A stretch of DNA of 64,000 nt from Micromonospora sp. LH3U1 (GTDB lineage Bacteria; Actinomycetota; Actinomycetes; Mycobacteriales; Micromonosporaceae). Within the stretch, counting starts at the first letter, position 1; each line of letters starts with the position of its first letter. The DNA lies in assembly GCF_028475105.1 (NCBI RefSeq), contig NZ_CP116936.1, forward strand, positions 3,843,501 to 3,907,500, read 5' to 3'. Positions 7,730 through 18,918 of this stretch are shown one piece after another. Both the position numbers and the translations under genes were made by a program. The notes under the pieces were generated by a model that had not been told where the DNA came from, did no database searches, and saw only the letters and a list, made by a program, of their open reading frames with translations.

Positions 7730-9929
7730 GATGGGGGTGGGGGTGGGTTAGGGCGGCTAGGGGGTGGTGGGGGGCACTTAGCTGGGTTGCCAGGCGGCTC
7801 GCCAGGTTGAGGCGGACCGGGCCGGATTCGCAGTCGATGACCACGCAGGGGGCACCGGTTGCCGCCAGGACAGCAGCGGCTCCTGCGGCGCGGTCCAGCG
7901 GGCGGTTGCCCGCCGTGGCCCGACCGTCGGTGACGATGAGGACCAGGGGTCGCCGCTTCGGGTCGCGCAGGCGCTCCACCCGCAGCAGGTCGGCGGCCGC
8001 GAGCAGCCCCTCGGCCAGCGGCGTACGCCCACCGGTGGGCAACTCGGCCAGCCGCGTCGAGGCGGCCAGCACCGACGAGGTGGCCGGCAGCAATGTCCGG
8101 GCGCCGGCCCCTCGGAAGGCGATCACGGCGACCTTGTCCCGCCGTTGGTACGCGTCGGTGAGCAGGGCGAGCACCGCGTCCTTCACGGCGGTCATCCGCT
8201 GCCGGGCGCCCATCGAGCCGCTCGCGTCCACCACGAACAGCACCAGATTGCCCTCGCGCCCCTCCCGGACCGCCTCGCGCACGTCGTCCGGGCGCAACCG
8301 CAGGGGGCCGGTCAGCCGCCCCCGCCTGGCCTGGTGCGGCGCGGCGGCGCGGACCGTCGCCGGCAGGTGCAGCGCCCCGACCCGGCCCGTCGGCACCCGG
8401 GCCCCGGTGGTACGCCCCCGTCCGGTGCGGGCACGCGAACGCCGGCCCGGCACCCCGTCACCCACGCCGGGCGCGGTGAGCACCCGCGCCTTCAAACCAC
8501 CCCGGGGTACGGCCACCGGCTGCGCTTCCCCACCGGCGCCCCGCCCACGGGTCCGGTCGTCGTCACCGGTCGTCGCTGCTCGGCCGCTGTGCGCTCCCTC
8601 GTTCTGCCGGTCGCCGCTCCGGTTGTCCGGCGGGCGGTGCGACCACCCGCCGTCGTCAGCCCCGCTCGGCGTCTCGGTGCGCCCGTCGGGGCCGGCGTCG
8701 TCATGGGCCGCCGAGTGCCCGGCCGAACCGGCTGCGCCCTCCTCGACACCGTCGCCGCCGCTCCCATCCCCGCCGTCCCGGCCGCCACCGCCAGCCGGGC
8801 CGCCACCGCCATCCGGGCCGCCGCTGCCGTCCGGGCCACGGTCGTCGGGGCCACCGCCAGCCGGGCCGCCGCTGCCGTCGTCGGGGCCCTGGTCGTCGGG
8901 GTCGTCGGGGTGTGCGTCCTGGGCGCGCTGCAACGCCTCGTCGAGGCGCTTCTCGTCCAGCCCAGGGGTGTCGAACGGGTCGCGGCGGCGGCGGTGCGGC
9001 AGGGCCAGCCGGGCCGCCACCCGGACGTCGTCGATGGTGACCCGGTTCCGGCCGTGCCAGGCGGCGTGTGCCAGCGCGGTACGGGCGGTGACGATGTCGG
9101 CGCGCATTCCGTCCACATCGAACGCGGCGCACACCTCGGCGATCTGCCGCAGCGCGGCGTCCGGGAGGCGTACCCCGGGAAGTCGGCGGCGGGCGGCAGC
9201 CACCTGGCCGGCGATCTCCGCGTCGGCGTCGGCCCAGCGGGCGGCGAAGCCGGCCGGGTCGGCGTCGGCGGCGAGCCGGCGGCGGACCACCTCGACCCGG
9301 GTCTCCGGGTCCCGGCTGGCCCCCACCTCGACGGTGAGCCCGAACCGGTCGAGCAACTGCGGGCGCAGTTCCCCCTCCTCCGGGTTCATCGTGCCGACCA
9401 GCAGGAACCGGGCGGCGTGACTGACCGAGACACCCTCCCGCTCGACGTGGCTGCGACCCATCGCCGCCGCGTCGAGCAGCAGGTCGACGAGGTGGTCGTG
9501 CAGGAGGTTGACCTCGTCGACGTAGAGCACGCCCCGGTGCGCGGCGGCGAGCAGGCCCGGCTCGAAGGCGCGTACCCCCTCGCCGAGGGCCTTCTCCAGG
9601 TCCAGTGAGCCGACCACCCGGTCCTCGGCGGCGCCGACCGGCAGCTCCACCAGCCGGGCTGGGCGACTCTCGGCAGCGGCGTCCACCGGATGGGGGCCGT
9701 CCGGGCAGGCCGGGTCGGGGTCGGCCGGGTCACAGCCGAAGCGGCAGCCGGCCACCTGGCGAACCGGGGGCAGCAGCGCGGCGAGAGCCCGCACGGCGGT
9801 GGACTTGGCGGTCCCCTTCTCGCCACGGACCAGCACCCCGCCGATCGCCGGGGAGACCGCGTTGAGCAGCAGCGCCAGTCGCATGTCGGCCATGCCGAGC
9901 ACGGCGCTGAACGGGTAGGTGACGGTCAC
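7698..9929 (-). CDS. Mg/Co-chelatase ChlI/ChlD-like AAA+ and VWA fusion, likely CobN partner
   Basis: Predicted ATPase partner of CobN for cobalt insertion. The 743-residue product has a ChlI-like AAA+ domain: the Walker A GEKGTAKST at ~36-44, GCDPADPDPACPDG, Walker B LYVDEVNLLHDHLVDLLLD, and VGTMNPEEGELRPQLLDRFG. A ~150-residue Gly/Asp/Pro-rich acidic linker follows. It ends in a VWA domain with a MIDAS motif DASGSMGA near residue 550. Actinobacteria commonly pair CobN with such a ChlI/D fusion instead of CobS/CobT. Start is the GTG at 9929 behind GAAAGAAG. An in-frame GTG at 9989 inside the upstream 59-nt repeat could add a repeat-encoded 20-residue extension. Confidence 0.9.
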   Translation of the reverse strand: MTVTYPFSAVLGMADMRLALLLNAVSPAIGGVLVRGEKGTAKSTAVRALAALLPPVRQVAGCRFGCDPADPDPACPDGPHPVDAAAESRPARLVELPVGAAEDRVVGSLDLEKALGEGVRAFEPGLLAAAHRGVLYVDEVNLLHDHLVDLLLDAAAMGRSHVEREGVSVSHAARFLLVGTMNPEEGELRPQLLDRFGLTVEVGASRDPETRVEVVRRRLAADADPAGFAARWADADAEIAGQVAAARRRLPGVRLPDAALRQIAEVCAAFDVDGMRADIVTARTALAHAAWHGRNRVTIDDVRVAARLALPHRRRRDPFDTPGLDEKRLDEALQRAQDAHPDDPDDQGPDDGSGGPAGGGPDDRGPDGSGGPDGGGGPAGGGGRDGGDGSGGDGVEEGAAGSAGHSAAHDDAGPDGRTETPSGADDGGWSHRPPDNRSGDRQNEGAHSGRAATTGDDDRTRGRGAGGEAQPVAVPRGGLKARVLTAPGVGDGVPGRRSRARTGRGRTTGARVPTGRVGALHLPATVRAAAPHQARRGRLTGPLRLRPDDVREAVREGREGNLVLFVVDASGSMGARQRMTAVKDAVLALLTDAYQRRDKVAVIAFRGAGARTLLPATSSVLAASTRLAELPTGGRTPLAEGLLAAADLLRVERLRDPKRRPLVLIVTDGRATAGNRPLDRAAGAAAVLAATGAPCVVIDCESGPVRLNLASRLATQLSAPHHPLAALTHPHPHPRDLALPVAA

Positions 9930-9934
9930 TGGGC

Positions 9935-10103
9935 CTTCTTTCGATCGCGACTGCGGGGCTCGCAAAACCGGCTCACTCCTCGCGCTCACTGCGCTTCTTT
10001 CGATCGCGACTGCGGGGCTCGCAAAACCGGCTCACTCCTCGCGCTCACTGCGCTTCCTTCGTTCGCGACTGCGGGGCTCGCAAAACCGGCTCACTCCTCG
10101 CGC

Positions 10104-10107
<4 letters not shown>
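9935..10107 (-). repeat. Three tandem copies of a 59-nt stop-to-start repeat
   Basis: Read on the minus strand, units start GTGAGCGCGAGGAGTGAGCC and continue through GCGAGCCCCGCAGTCGCGA to CGAAAGAAG, with a period of 59 nt. The first unit supplies the cobN stop codon (TGA 10104-10106). The last ends exactly at the chelatase start codon and provides its ribosome binding site. A fourth, diverged copy fills the stop-to-start gap at 50034-50092, in the plus orientation there. It is therefore a dispersed element that always reads in the direction of transcription. It is not CRISPR: there are no unique spacers. Confidence 0.85.
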
Positions 10108-13772
<3,665 letters not shown>

Positions 13773-13913
13773 GGCAGGCTCCGGGAGGTGACGTCCTGGC
13801 CACCACAGGGGTGACCGGGACGATGCGGGTGGGTACGGCGTCAGCCGGTACGACAGCCGGGCGGACGGCTCACCGACGCGGGCGTCGGGGCCGGTCAGCG
13901 CCGGGCGTTCAGC

Positions 13914-14063
13914 TCAGCGGTACCGGTGGCCGGCGCGGGCGACCCGGAGCGCGCCGACACGGGCGACCCGGAGCATGCCGGCGCGGCCGGGCACGGACGC
14001 GGTGCAGCGCCCACCATGCGGGTCATGACGATGTTCGTCGATGAATGAGACGCCGTGCGTCAT
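13914..14063 (-). CDS. Small 49-residue ORF between the B12 riboswitch and cobN
   Basis: This small ORF has the best Shine-Dalgarno of the operon (CGAGGAGG, 5 nt before the ATG at 14063). It begins MTHGVSFIDEHRHDPHGG, rich in His near the N-terminus, then turns Arg/Ala/Val-rich where the DNA contains a direct repeat of CGGGCGACCCGGAGC. I recognise no family. Position right after the riboswitch suggests either a leader peptide whose translation is the riboswitch output or a small metal-binding protein (other loci place cobalt-transport genes such as cbtB here). It may also be non-functional sequence, since cobN has its own start 140 nt further on. Confidence 0.4.
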   Translation of the reverse strand: MTHGVSFIDEHRHDPHGGRCTASVPGRAGMLRVARVGALRVARAGHRYR

Positions 14064-14075
14064 CGGGTCCTCCTC
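14064..14075 (-). promoter_or_regulatory. Strong ribosome binding site just 3' of the B12 riboswitch
   Basis: CGAGGAGGACCC on the minus strand, spaced 5 nt from the ATG at 14063. It is close enough to the riboswitch 3' end to be masked in the ligand-bound state, so translational control of the first ORF is plausible. Confidence 0.5.
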
Positions 14076-14087
14076 GGGTGTCCACGC

Positions 14088-14266
14088 CCTGGGGTACGTC
14101 CCGACGGCCGAAGTATCCTGGCTTCCGGATCGACGCTCTCCCCCGGCCTTCCAACCGCAGACACACGGCCGTGACTCACGAGGGGGGATCACTCCCCGGT
14201 GACAGTGGCGGGACCGCGTCGGAATTGCACCGACTTCCTTCACTGCCGTCAGGCCGCGAATGCTGC
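14088..14266 (-). promoter_or_regulatory. Cobalamin (B12) riboswitch
   Basis: On the minus strand the leader contains, in order, CGGCAGTGAAGGAAGTCGG, GCAATTCCGACGCGGTCCC, the invariant B12 box GCCACTGT (14202-14209), and a GGGGAGTGATCCCC stem. A TGCGGTTGGAAGGCC segment follows, then GAAGCCAGGATACT (14112-14125), closed by TCGGCCGTCGGGA. This is the complete core of the adenosylcobalamin aptamer. It lies upstream of the 49-codon ORF and cobN, so the whole operon is predicted to be shut off when adenosylcobalamin is abundant. The 5' and 3' limits are approximate. Confidence 0.96.
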
Positions 14267-14705
14267 CACACCCCTCCGCCGCCGGTCAACGCCGCCCCAG
14301 CGCCGCCGCACGGGTGCGCTACATCAATGCTTGGCGATTGGTTCGCGCGCCAACACCCGCTTCGCAATGCCCCGGGTCAATGCCGCGTGTCCTTTGCTCT
14401 GCTTCAACCCAGGCAACAGTGACGCCGCATTTTCGTTGCCTCCAGGTAAGCAGAGCAAAGCGTGCGAACCAGTGCCCTGGCCTGGGCCGAGAGCCCGGCA
14501 GGGCGATGGCACGCGACTCGAGCACCCAGGATCGACGATCAACGGACCAGCGTCGGCGATCAATCCCGGGGGTCGATCACCACCGTCGCCCTGCGATTCC
14601 GCCACCTCGTCGGTCGCGTCTGGCCCTGTCCGGGCGATCCGGACCGGAAGCGGTCCAGACCGTCGTCGCCGACGAGCGCGGCGGTGTGATGATCGACGCC
14701 GGGCC
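14267..14705. other. Non-coding gap upstream of the riboswitch
   Basis: About 440 bp with no convincing gene on either strand. It should hold the cob operon promoter (minus strand, somewhere just right of 14266), but I see no clear -35/-10 pair. The only structured element is the palindrome at 14392-14460. Confidence 0.5.
14392..14460. repeat. 69-nt palindromic element, family 1 copy 1
   Basis: Perfect 12-nt arms TTTGCTCTGCTT and AAGCAGAGCAAA, extended by imperfect inner pairing (AGGCAAC with GTTGCCT). A second copy with the same outer and inner arms lies at 57984-58053. This copy is downstream of the minus-strand gene ending at 14706 and could terminate it. The conserved sequence of the arms, beyond mere self-complementarity, indicates a dispersed repeat family. 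Confidence 0.8.
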
Positions 14706-15041
14706 TCAGTGGGCGTGGCGTTCCGGGTGGGCGCGGCTCCACACCCGCATCCGTTCCGGGTAGCCGGTGCGCGCCGCCTCGTACAGCGGCACCGCGTGCT
14801 TGCGGGCAATGGACCCCGCCGCGCGCGGCGTGCCGGTACGGCGACGGATCCACTCGCCGTCGTCGGCGATCGCCATCACGGTGGTGTCCGTCGCGGTGGT
14901 CTCCGGCTCCAGGTAGAACTCCACGCCCCGCCGACTGGTGACGAACGCCTCCAGCGCGGCGAGGTCGTCGCGCGTCGCCTCCCGGTCCAGCTTCGTCGGG
15001 GTCGCCTCGGCGCCCCGTGACCGGCGATTGAACCAGCTCAT
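14706..15041 (-). CDS. Conserved actinobacterial small protein, function unknown
   Basis: A 111-residue cytoplasmic protein starting MSWFNRRSRGAEATP. It is similar in layout to a widespread ~110-residue actinobacterial family sometimes labelled oxidoreductase without evidence. It has an acidic helix (REATRDDLAALEAFV), a RRGVEFYLEPET strand, VMAIADDGEWIRRR and ARKHAVPLYEAARTGYPERMR. There is no signal peptide, no membrane segment and no recognised catalytic motif. The start is chosen at the ATG immediately before the family's MSWF opening; frames upstream are not conserved-looking. It is monocistronic and divergent from the sigma-factor operon. Confidence 0.75.
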   Translation of the reverse strand: MSWFNRRSRGAEATPTKLDREATRDDLAALEAFVTSRRGVEFYLEPETTATDTTVMAIADDGEWIRRRTGTPRAAGSIARKHAVPLYEAARTGYPERMRVWSRAHPERHAH

Positions 15042-15197
15042 GCCCAGCCCCTCTCCTCGACGCCCCTCCAGTGCAGCACCGATTCCTGGCAATACGCTGC
15101 ACGCCCGATGGGAGACGGCTGACCCGCTGCGAAAACCGCCGGTGGAACCCGCGGCGCGTACGCGGTGTCATGAGTGTGATCCGAACGGAGGTCTCCC

Positions 15198-15752
15198 CTG
15201 GACGACGACGCGCTCGTCACCCGCGCTCGGGCAGGTGACCTGGAGGCGTACGACCTCCTGGTCGCCCGGCACACCGCGTCCGCGCACCGGACGGCGGTGT
15301 TGCTCGGCGCGGGCTCGGACTCCGAGGACGTCATCCAGGAGGCGTTTGTGAAGGCGTACCGCAAGCTGTCCCGCTATCGGGGCGAATCGTCCTTCCGGTC
15401 ATGGCTGCTCGCGATCGTCGCCAACGAGACCCGCAACCTGCACCGCTCCCGCGCCCGGCGGGACGGTCTCGTCCTGCGGGCCGCGACGAAGAACCCGACG
15501 TCGGAGATCGCCGAGGACGGGGCGGTCAGCGCGATCCTCGCCGGGGAGCGCCGTGCCGCGTTGGTGCAGGCCCTGCGTCAACTGCCGGTACGGGACCGCG
15601 AGGTGATCGTCTGCCGATTCTTCCTCGATCTCACCGAGGATGAGACGGTGGCGGCACTGGGCTGGCCCCGGGGCACGGTGAAGTCGCGCACGTCACGGGC
15701 ACTGGCGAAGCTCCGCGGCCTGCTCGACCGCGAGGAGGCCCGGCATGGGTGA
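15198..15752 (+). CDS. ECF-type RNA polymerase sigma factor with apparent CTG start
   Basis: A 184-residue sigma-70 family protein. Region 2 is RAGDLEAYDLLVARH to DVIQEAFVKAYRKLSRYRG with SFRSWLLAIVANETRN. Region 4 is LRQLPVRDREVIVCRFFLDLTEDETVAALGWPRGTVKSRTSRALAKL. The frame is closed by a TGA at 15177. The only possible initiator that keeps region 2 intact is the CTG at 15198, placed 7 nt after GGAGG. The next GTG (15297) would remove most of region 2.1. It overlaps the downstream anti-sigma gene by 8 nt, so the two are co-translated and probably autoregulated. Confidence 0.88.
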   Translation: MDDDALVTRARAGDLEAYDLLVARHTASAHRTAVLLGAGSDSEDVIQEAFVKAYRKLSRYRGESSFRSWLLAIVANETRNLHRSRARRDGLVLRAATKNPTSEIAEDGAVSAILAGERRAALVQALRQLPVRDREVIVCRFFLDLTEDETVAALGWPRGTVKSRTSRALAKLRGLLDREEARHG

Positions 15753-16464
15753 CCTCGAACGGGAGCTGCGCGACCTCTCCGCCTGGCTGGAGACACCCGA
15801 CCCGCCCGACGTGACCGCTCGCGTCCGCGTACGGCTCAGCGGGCCCGCACCCCGGCGGCGCCGGTGGCACGCGCTCGCCGCGGCGGCGCTCGTCGCCCTG
15901 CTCGTGGCGGTGTTGCCGCCGACCCGTGCCGCCATCGCCGACGCCGTCGCGGGGCTGCTGCGCTTCGCCGGTGTCAGCATCGCCACCTCGCCCGCGCCGA
16001 CGCTGCCCAGCGGCAATCCGTCGCCGCTGCCCGGGCAGCGGGCCGTCACCCTGGACGAGGCACAGCGGGCGGTGCGGTTCCCGATTCGCCTACCGGCGAA
16101 GCTGGGCCCGCCCGAGCAGGTGCTGGTCGCCGACCCCGACCCCATGGGCGCCTGTCGGGTGGCGACGCTGCTCTACGACGGGGGCGCGCTGCGCGTCGAC
16201 GCGTTCGATGGTCGTCTCAACCTGGCCTTCCACAAGGAGGCCACCCCACCAGGAGTGGCCTGGGTCCAGGTCAACGGCGACTTCGCCGTCTGGGTCGACG
16301 GCCCACACGTGCTGTCGTACGTGGACCGTGCCGGTCAGGTCCGCACAGAGACCGCCCGGCTGGCCGCCTCGACCCTGATCTGGCAGGACGCCGACGTGAG
16401 TTACCGGCTTGAGGGCGACCTCAGCAGGGCAGAGGCCATCGAGATCGCCCGCTCACTGCGCTAG
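15745..16464 (+). CDS. Membrane-anchored anti-sigma factor candidate
   Basis: A 239-residue protein with an N-terminal cytoplasmic segment (ELRDLSAWLETPDPPDV), one membrane helix at ~42-62 (LAAAALVALLVAVLPP) and an extracytoplasmic domain. That domain has an LDEAQRAVRFPIRLPAKLG opening typical of DUF4367-like anti-sigma C-termini. It overlaps the sigma gene by 8 nt, the classical sigma/anti-sigma arrangement. It is expected to hold the ECF factor at the membrane until an envelope signal releases it. The N-terminal region is short and lacks a clear zinc-binding HxxxCxxC motif. Confidence 0.8.
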   Translation: MGDLERELRDLSAWLETPDPPDVTARVRVRLSGPAPRRRRWHALAAAALVALLVAVLPPTRAAIADAVAGLLRFAGVSIATSPAPTLPSGNPSPLPGQRAVTLDEAQRAVRFPIRLPAKLGPPEQVLVADPDPMGACRVATLLYDGGALRVDAFDGRLNLAFHKEATPPGVAWVQVNGDFAVWVDGPHVLSYVDRAGQVRTETARLAASTLIWQDADVSYRLEGDLSRAEAIEIARSLR

Positions 16465-16532
16465 GAACCTGGCGAGCCCGGCCGGTGTCATGACAATGCG
16501 ACGAGTCCTCGACGCGTACCGGGAGGGGCGAG

Positions 16533-17072
16533 ATGGGTTCATGGGGCAGGTTGGTGCTGGCGTCAACGGTGGTCCTGCTGGCGGGGTGCACCACGACCAC
16601 GACAAGCGGCGGGTCGCCCGCGCCGGACGGCGGCGAATCGGCCACGTCGGCCGGCACTGCAGCCACCACGGCGAGCGCCACCACGGGCTGCGGTTCGCGG
16701 GTCGAGACGGGGTCCCTGCCGGACTGGGCGGACGCCGGGTTCAGCGGGGACGCACGGATTCCGCACGTCTTCAGCGCGAAGGGTGACATCGTGGCGGCGT
16801 TGTTCGCGCATCCGCTACGGCAGGACCGGAAGGACGGCTCGAACAACAAGATCCTATGGGTTGCCCGCGCCTCCACGACCTCGCCCGACCCGACGTCGCC
16901 GGCAACCCTGGTGATCACCGCGACGCTGGACGGCACCGACACCACGGTGACCCGGGAGGTCGACGGCGGTCCCGGTCCGTCGATCATCGACATGCCCCGG
17001 GCCGGTTGCTGGCACCTCGACCTCCGCTGGTCCGGGCACACCGACACGATGGACCTGGTCTACGCCCCATGA
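16533..17072 (+). CDS. Secreted lipoprotein of unknown function
   Basis: A 179-residue product with a signal peptide and lipobox VLLAGC (Cys at ~19), then a Thr/Ser/Gly-rich linker and a compact extracellular domain containing two further Cys (TGCGS near 50 and RAGCWHLDL near the C-terminus) that could form a disulfide. It lies 68 nt after the anti-sigma gene on the same strand and is probably part of, or a target of, the same ECF regulon. No enzymatic motif is seen. Confidence 0.75.
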   Translation: MGSWGRLVLASTVVLLAGCTTTTTSGGSPAPDGGESATSAGTAATTASATTGCGSRVETGSLPDWADAGFSGDARIPHVFSAKGDIVAALFAHPLRQDRKDGSNNKILWVARASTTSPDPTSPATLVITATLDGTDTTVTREVDGGPGPSIIDMPRAGCWHLDLRWSGHTDTMDLVYAP

Positions 17073-17141
17073 GCCGCTCTGGCGCCATTCGTCCGGAGCC
17101 GTCGGAGCGACCGTTGTGCTGGACCGCCTAGGCTGCCTGGC

Positions 17142-17807
17142 GTGCTGGAGGACCCGCGAGCGGCGGCGGCCCGTAACAACGCCGAATGGTGTGACATCGT
17201 CTGCGGCAGCCAGGGGCTGGCCGGCCGTACCGACGCCGAGGCCTGGTCGGTCCCCCGCCGCTCCCCACCGTGGTATCCGGACGCGGTCACCCTACGGCCG
17301 GGCGTCGCCGCCGAGGCCCTCCTGGCCCGGATCGACGCGGGACCCGGTGCGTCGGTGAAGGACAGCTTCGCCGACCTCGACCTGTCCGGGTACGGGTTCC
17401 GAGTGCTCTTCGACGCGCAGTGGATCCACCGGCCACCGGCGGAGCCACCGGTCGACGCACCGCTCACCCCGGTCACCACACCCGACGAGCTGACGGCCTG
17501 GGCGGCGGCACACGGCGGCGGGGAACTGTTCCGCCCAGCGCTCCTGGCCGACCCGCGGGTACGGGTGCTCGCTCGCCACGACGAACGAGGCGTGATCACC
17601 GGCGGCGCGGTGCTCAGCGGCGACGGCAGATAAGGCGTCTCCAACCTGTTCACCCACACCACCAACCCCCGCGACGTCTGGCTGGCGGTGTGCGCCACCC
17701 GGCCCGAGGCACACCTGGTCGGCTACGAATCGGCCCCGGACCTGACCCCAGCCCTGGAAGCAGGCTTCACCACCACCGGCCCCCTCCGAGTCTGGCTCAA
17801 CAACTAA
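17142..17807 (+). pseudogene. GNAT-like acetyltransferase gene interrupted by an in-frame TAA
   Basis: Two in-frame halves: 17142-17630 (MLEDPRAAAARNNAEWCDIVC to GGAVLSGDGR) and 17634-17807 (GVSNLFTHTTNP to GPLRVWLNN). They are separated only by a TAA at 17631-17633. The joined 221-residue protein reads as one domain. The second half has the GNAT-style ending (VGYESAPDLTPALEAGF, then GPLRVWL). No base is inserted or lost, so this is a nonsense mutation (AGA-TAA) and not a frameshift. The upstream half may still be translated as a 163-residue truncated product. Assignment to the GNAT fold is by motif only. Confidence 0.7.
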
Positions 17808-17834
17808 CAGGTTCCACCCCGCCTTTCTCGCGTC

Positions 17835-17889
17835 GATCATGAAGTTGTTGTCACGACACGCGGTGGTCAGTGGCGATAACTTCATGATC
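17835..17889. repeat. Palindrome between convergent genes, family 2 copy 1
   Basis: Perfect 12-nt arms GATCATGAAGTT (17835-17846) and AACTTCATGATC (17878-17889), with weaker pairing continuing inward. It lies in the gap between the plus-strand GNAT remnant and the minus-strand aldo/keto reductase, where it could act as a bidirectional terminator. It shares the sequence TCGATCATGRAGTTGT with the element at 22198-22270. No T-tract is present. Confidence 0.75.
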
Positions 17890-17948
17890 AACGGGGAAAA
17901 GGTGCGGGGGCAGCGGGCGAGGGGCGGGGACGAGGGCGGGGGGGGGGG

Positions 17949-18845
17949 TTAGGCGAGGGCGGTCAGGTCTTGGGGGGTTAGGTGCAGGGCGCCGGCCGCG
18001 ATGTTCTGCGCCAGGTGTGTCGGGTCTCCGGTGCCGGGGATGGCCAGCACGTGTGGGCCCTGGTGCAGTGTCCACGCCAGGCGTACCTGATGCGGGGTGA
18101 CGCCGTGGGCGCGGGCGACCGCCTCGACGGCCTCGCCCTGCGCGGCGCTCGCGCCCGCCTCCCGGCCGGTGCCGGCGAGCGCGAAGAACGGCACGTACGC
18201 GATGCCCCGTTCGCCGCAGACCCGGACGAAGTCGTCCTGCTCCCGGTAAGCGTCCACGCCGTAGTTGTTCTGCACGCAGACCACCGGCGCGATGCCCGCC
18301 ACCTCGTCCACCTGCTCGGGCCGGGCATTGGAGAGCCCGAGGTGCCGGATCAACCCGGCGGCGCGCAGGTCCGCGAGGGCGCCGAACCGCTCGACCAGCG
18401 GCACCGCCCCCGGTCCCCGGCCGAGGCGCAGGTTGACCACGTCGAGTTGATCGCGGCCGAGCCGACGCAGGTTCTCCTCCACCTGAGCGCGCAACTGCGC
18501 CGGGGTGAGCGCCTCGGTGAAGCCGGCCACCGGGTCGTACCCGAAGCCGACCTTGGTGGCGATCACCAGATCCTCCGGGTACGGGGCGAGCGCGGCGCGG
18601 ATCAGCTCGGTGGCGTAGCGGGCCGGGCCGGTGCCGACCCGCAGGGTTCCGCCGGGCGAGACGTAGAACGCGGCCGTGTCGATGTGGTTGACGCCCAGCT
18701 CCACGACACGGCGCAGCAAGGCGACGGCCCGGTCGCGGTCGGGGTTCGCGGTGATCCGCATGGAGCCGAAACCCATCCGGCGCACGGTGCGGTCGCCCAG
18801 GGTCCAGGTACCCGCCGCGGCGGCGGTGATCTCGTCGATTGGCAT
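17949..18845 (-). CDS. Aldo/keto reductase family oxidoreductase
   Basis: A 298-residue TIM-barrel NADPH-dependent reductase. It shows the AKR N-terminus (RRMGFGSMRI), NHIDTAAFY with the catalytic Asp and Tyr, LVIATKVGF with the catalytic Lys, LGLSNARPEQV, and VCVQNNYGVD. It ends with AIPGTGDPTHLAQN for cofactor binding. At the position of the usual catalytic His after the LDVV strand the sequence reads VNLRLG, so the fourth tetrad residue is replaced. The start MPIDEI is chosen over a longer open frame that would overlap the transporter gene. It is transcribed toward the GNAT remnant. Confidence 0.9.
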   Translation of the reverse strand: MPIDEITAAAAGTWTLGDRTVRRMGFGSMRITANPDRDRAVALLRRVVELGVNHIDTAAFYVSPGGTLRVGTGPARYATELIRAALAPYPEDLVIATKVGFGYDPVAGFTEALTPAQLRAQVEENLRRLGRDQLDVVNLRLGRGPGAVPLVERFGALADLRAAGLIRHLGLSNARPEQVDEVAGIAPVVCVQNNYGVDAYREQDDFVRVCGERGIAYVPFFALAGTGREAGASAAQGEAVEAVARAHGVTPHQVRLAWTLHQGPHVLAIPGTGDPTHLAQNIAAGALHLTPQDLTALA

Positions 18846-18918
18846 CAGGCGACCGTAGTCAGCGCGGGTGCACGGCACAGTCAGCCGCGCACCCGATACC
18901 GCTCGGCGGCGGTCTGGG

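Noticed and set aside
14267..14705. Minus-strand frames of 130-200 codons in the gap next to the riboswitch
   Set aside because: They read through the riboswitch or the palindrome or continue out of frame into the 14706 gene; no SD or motif.
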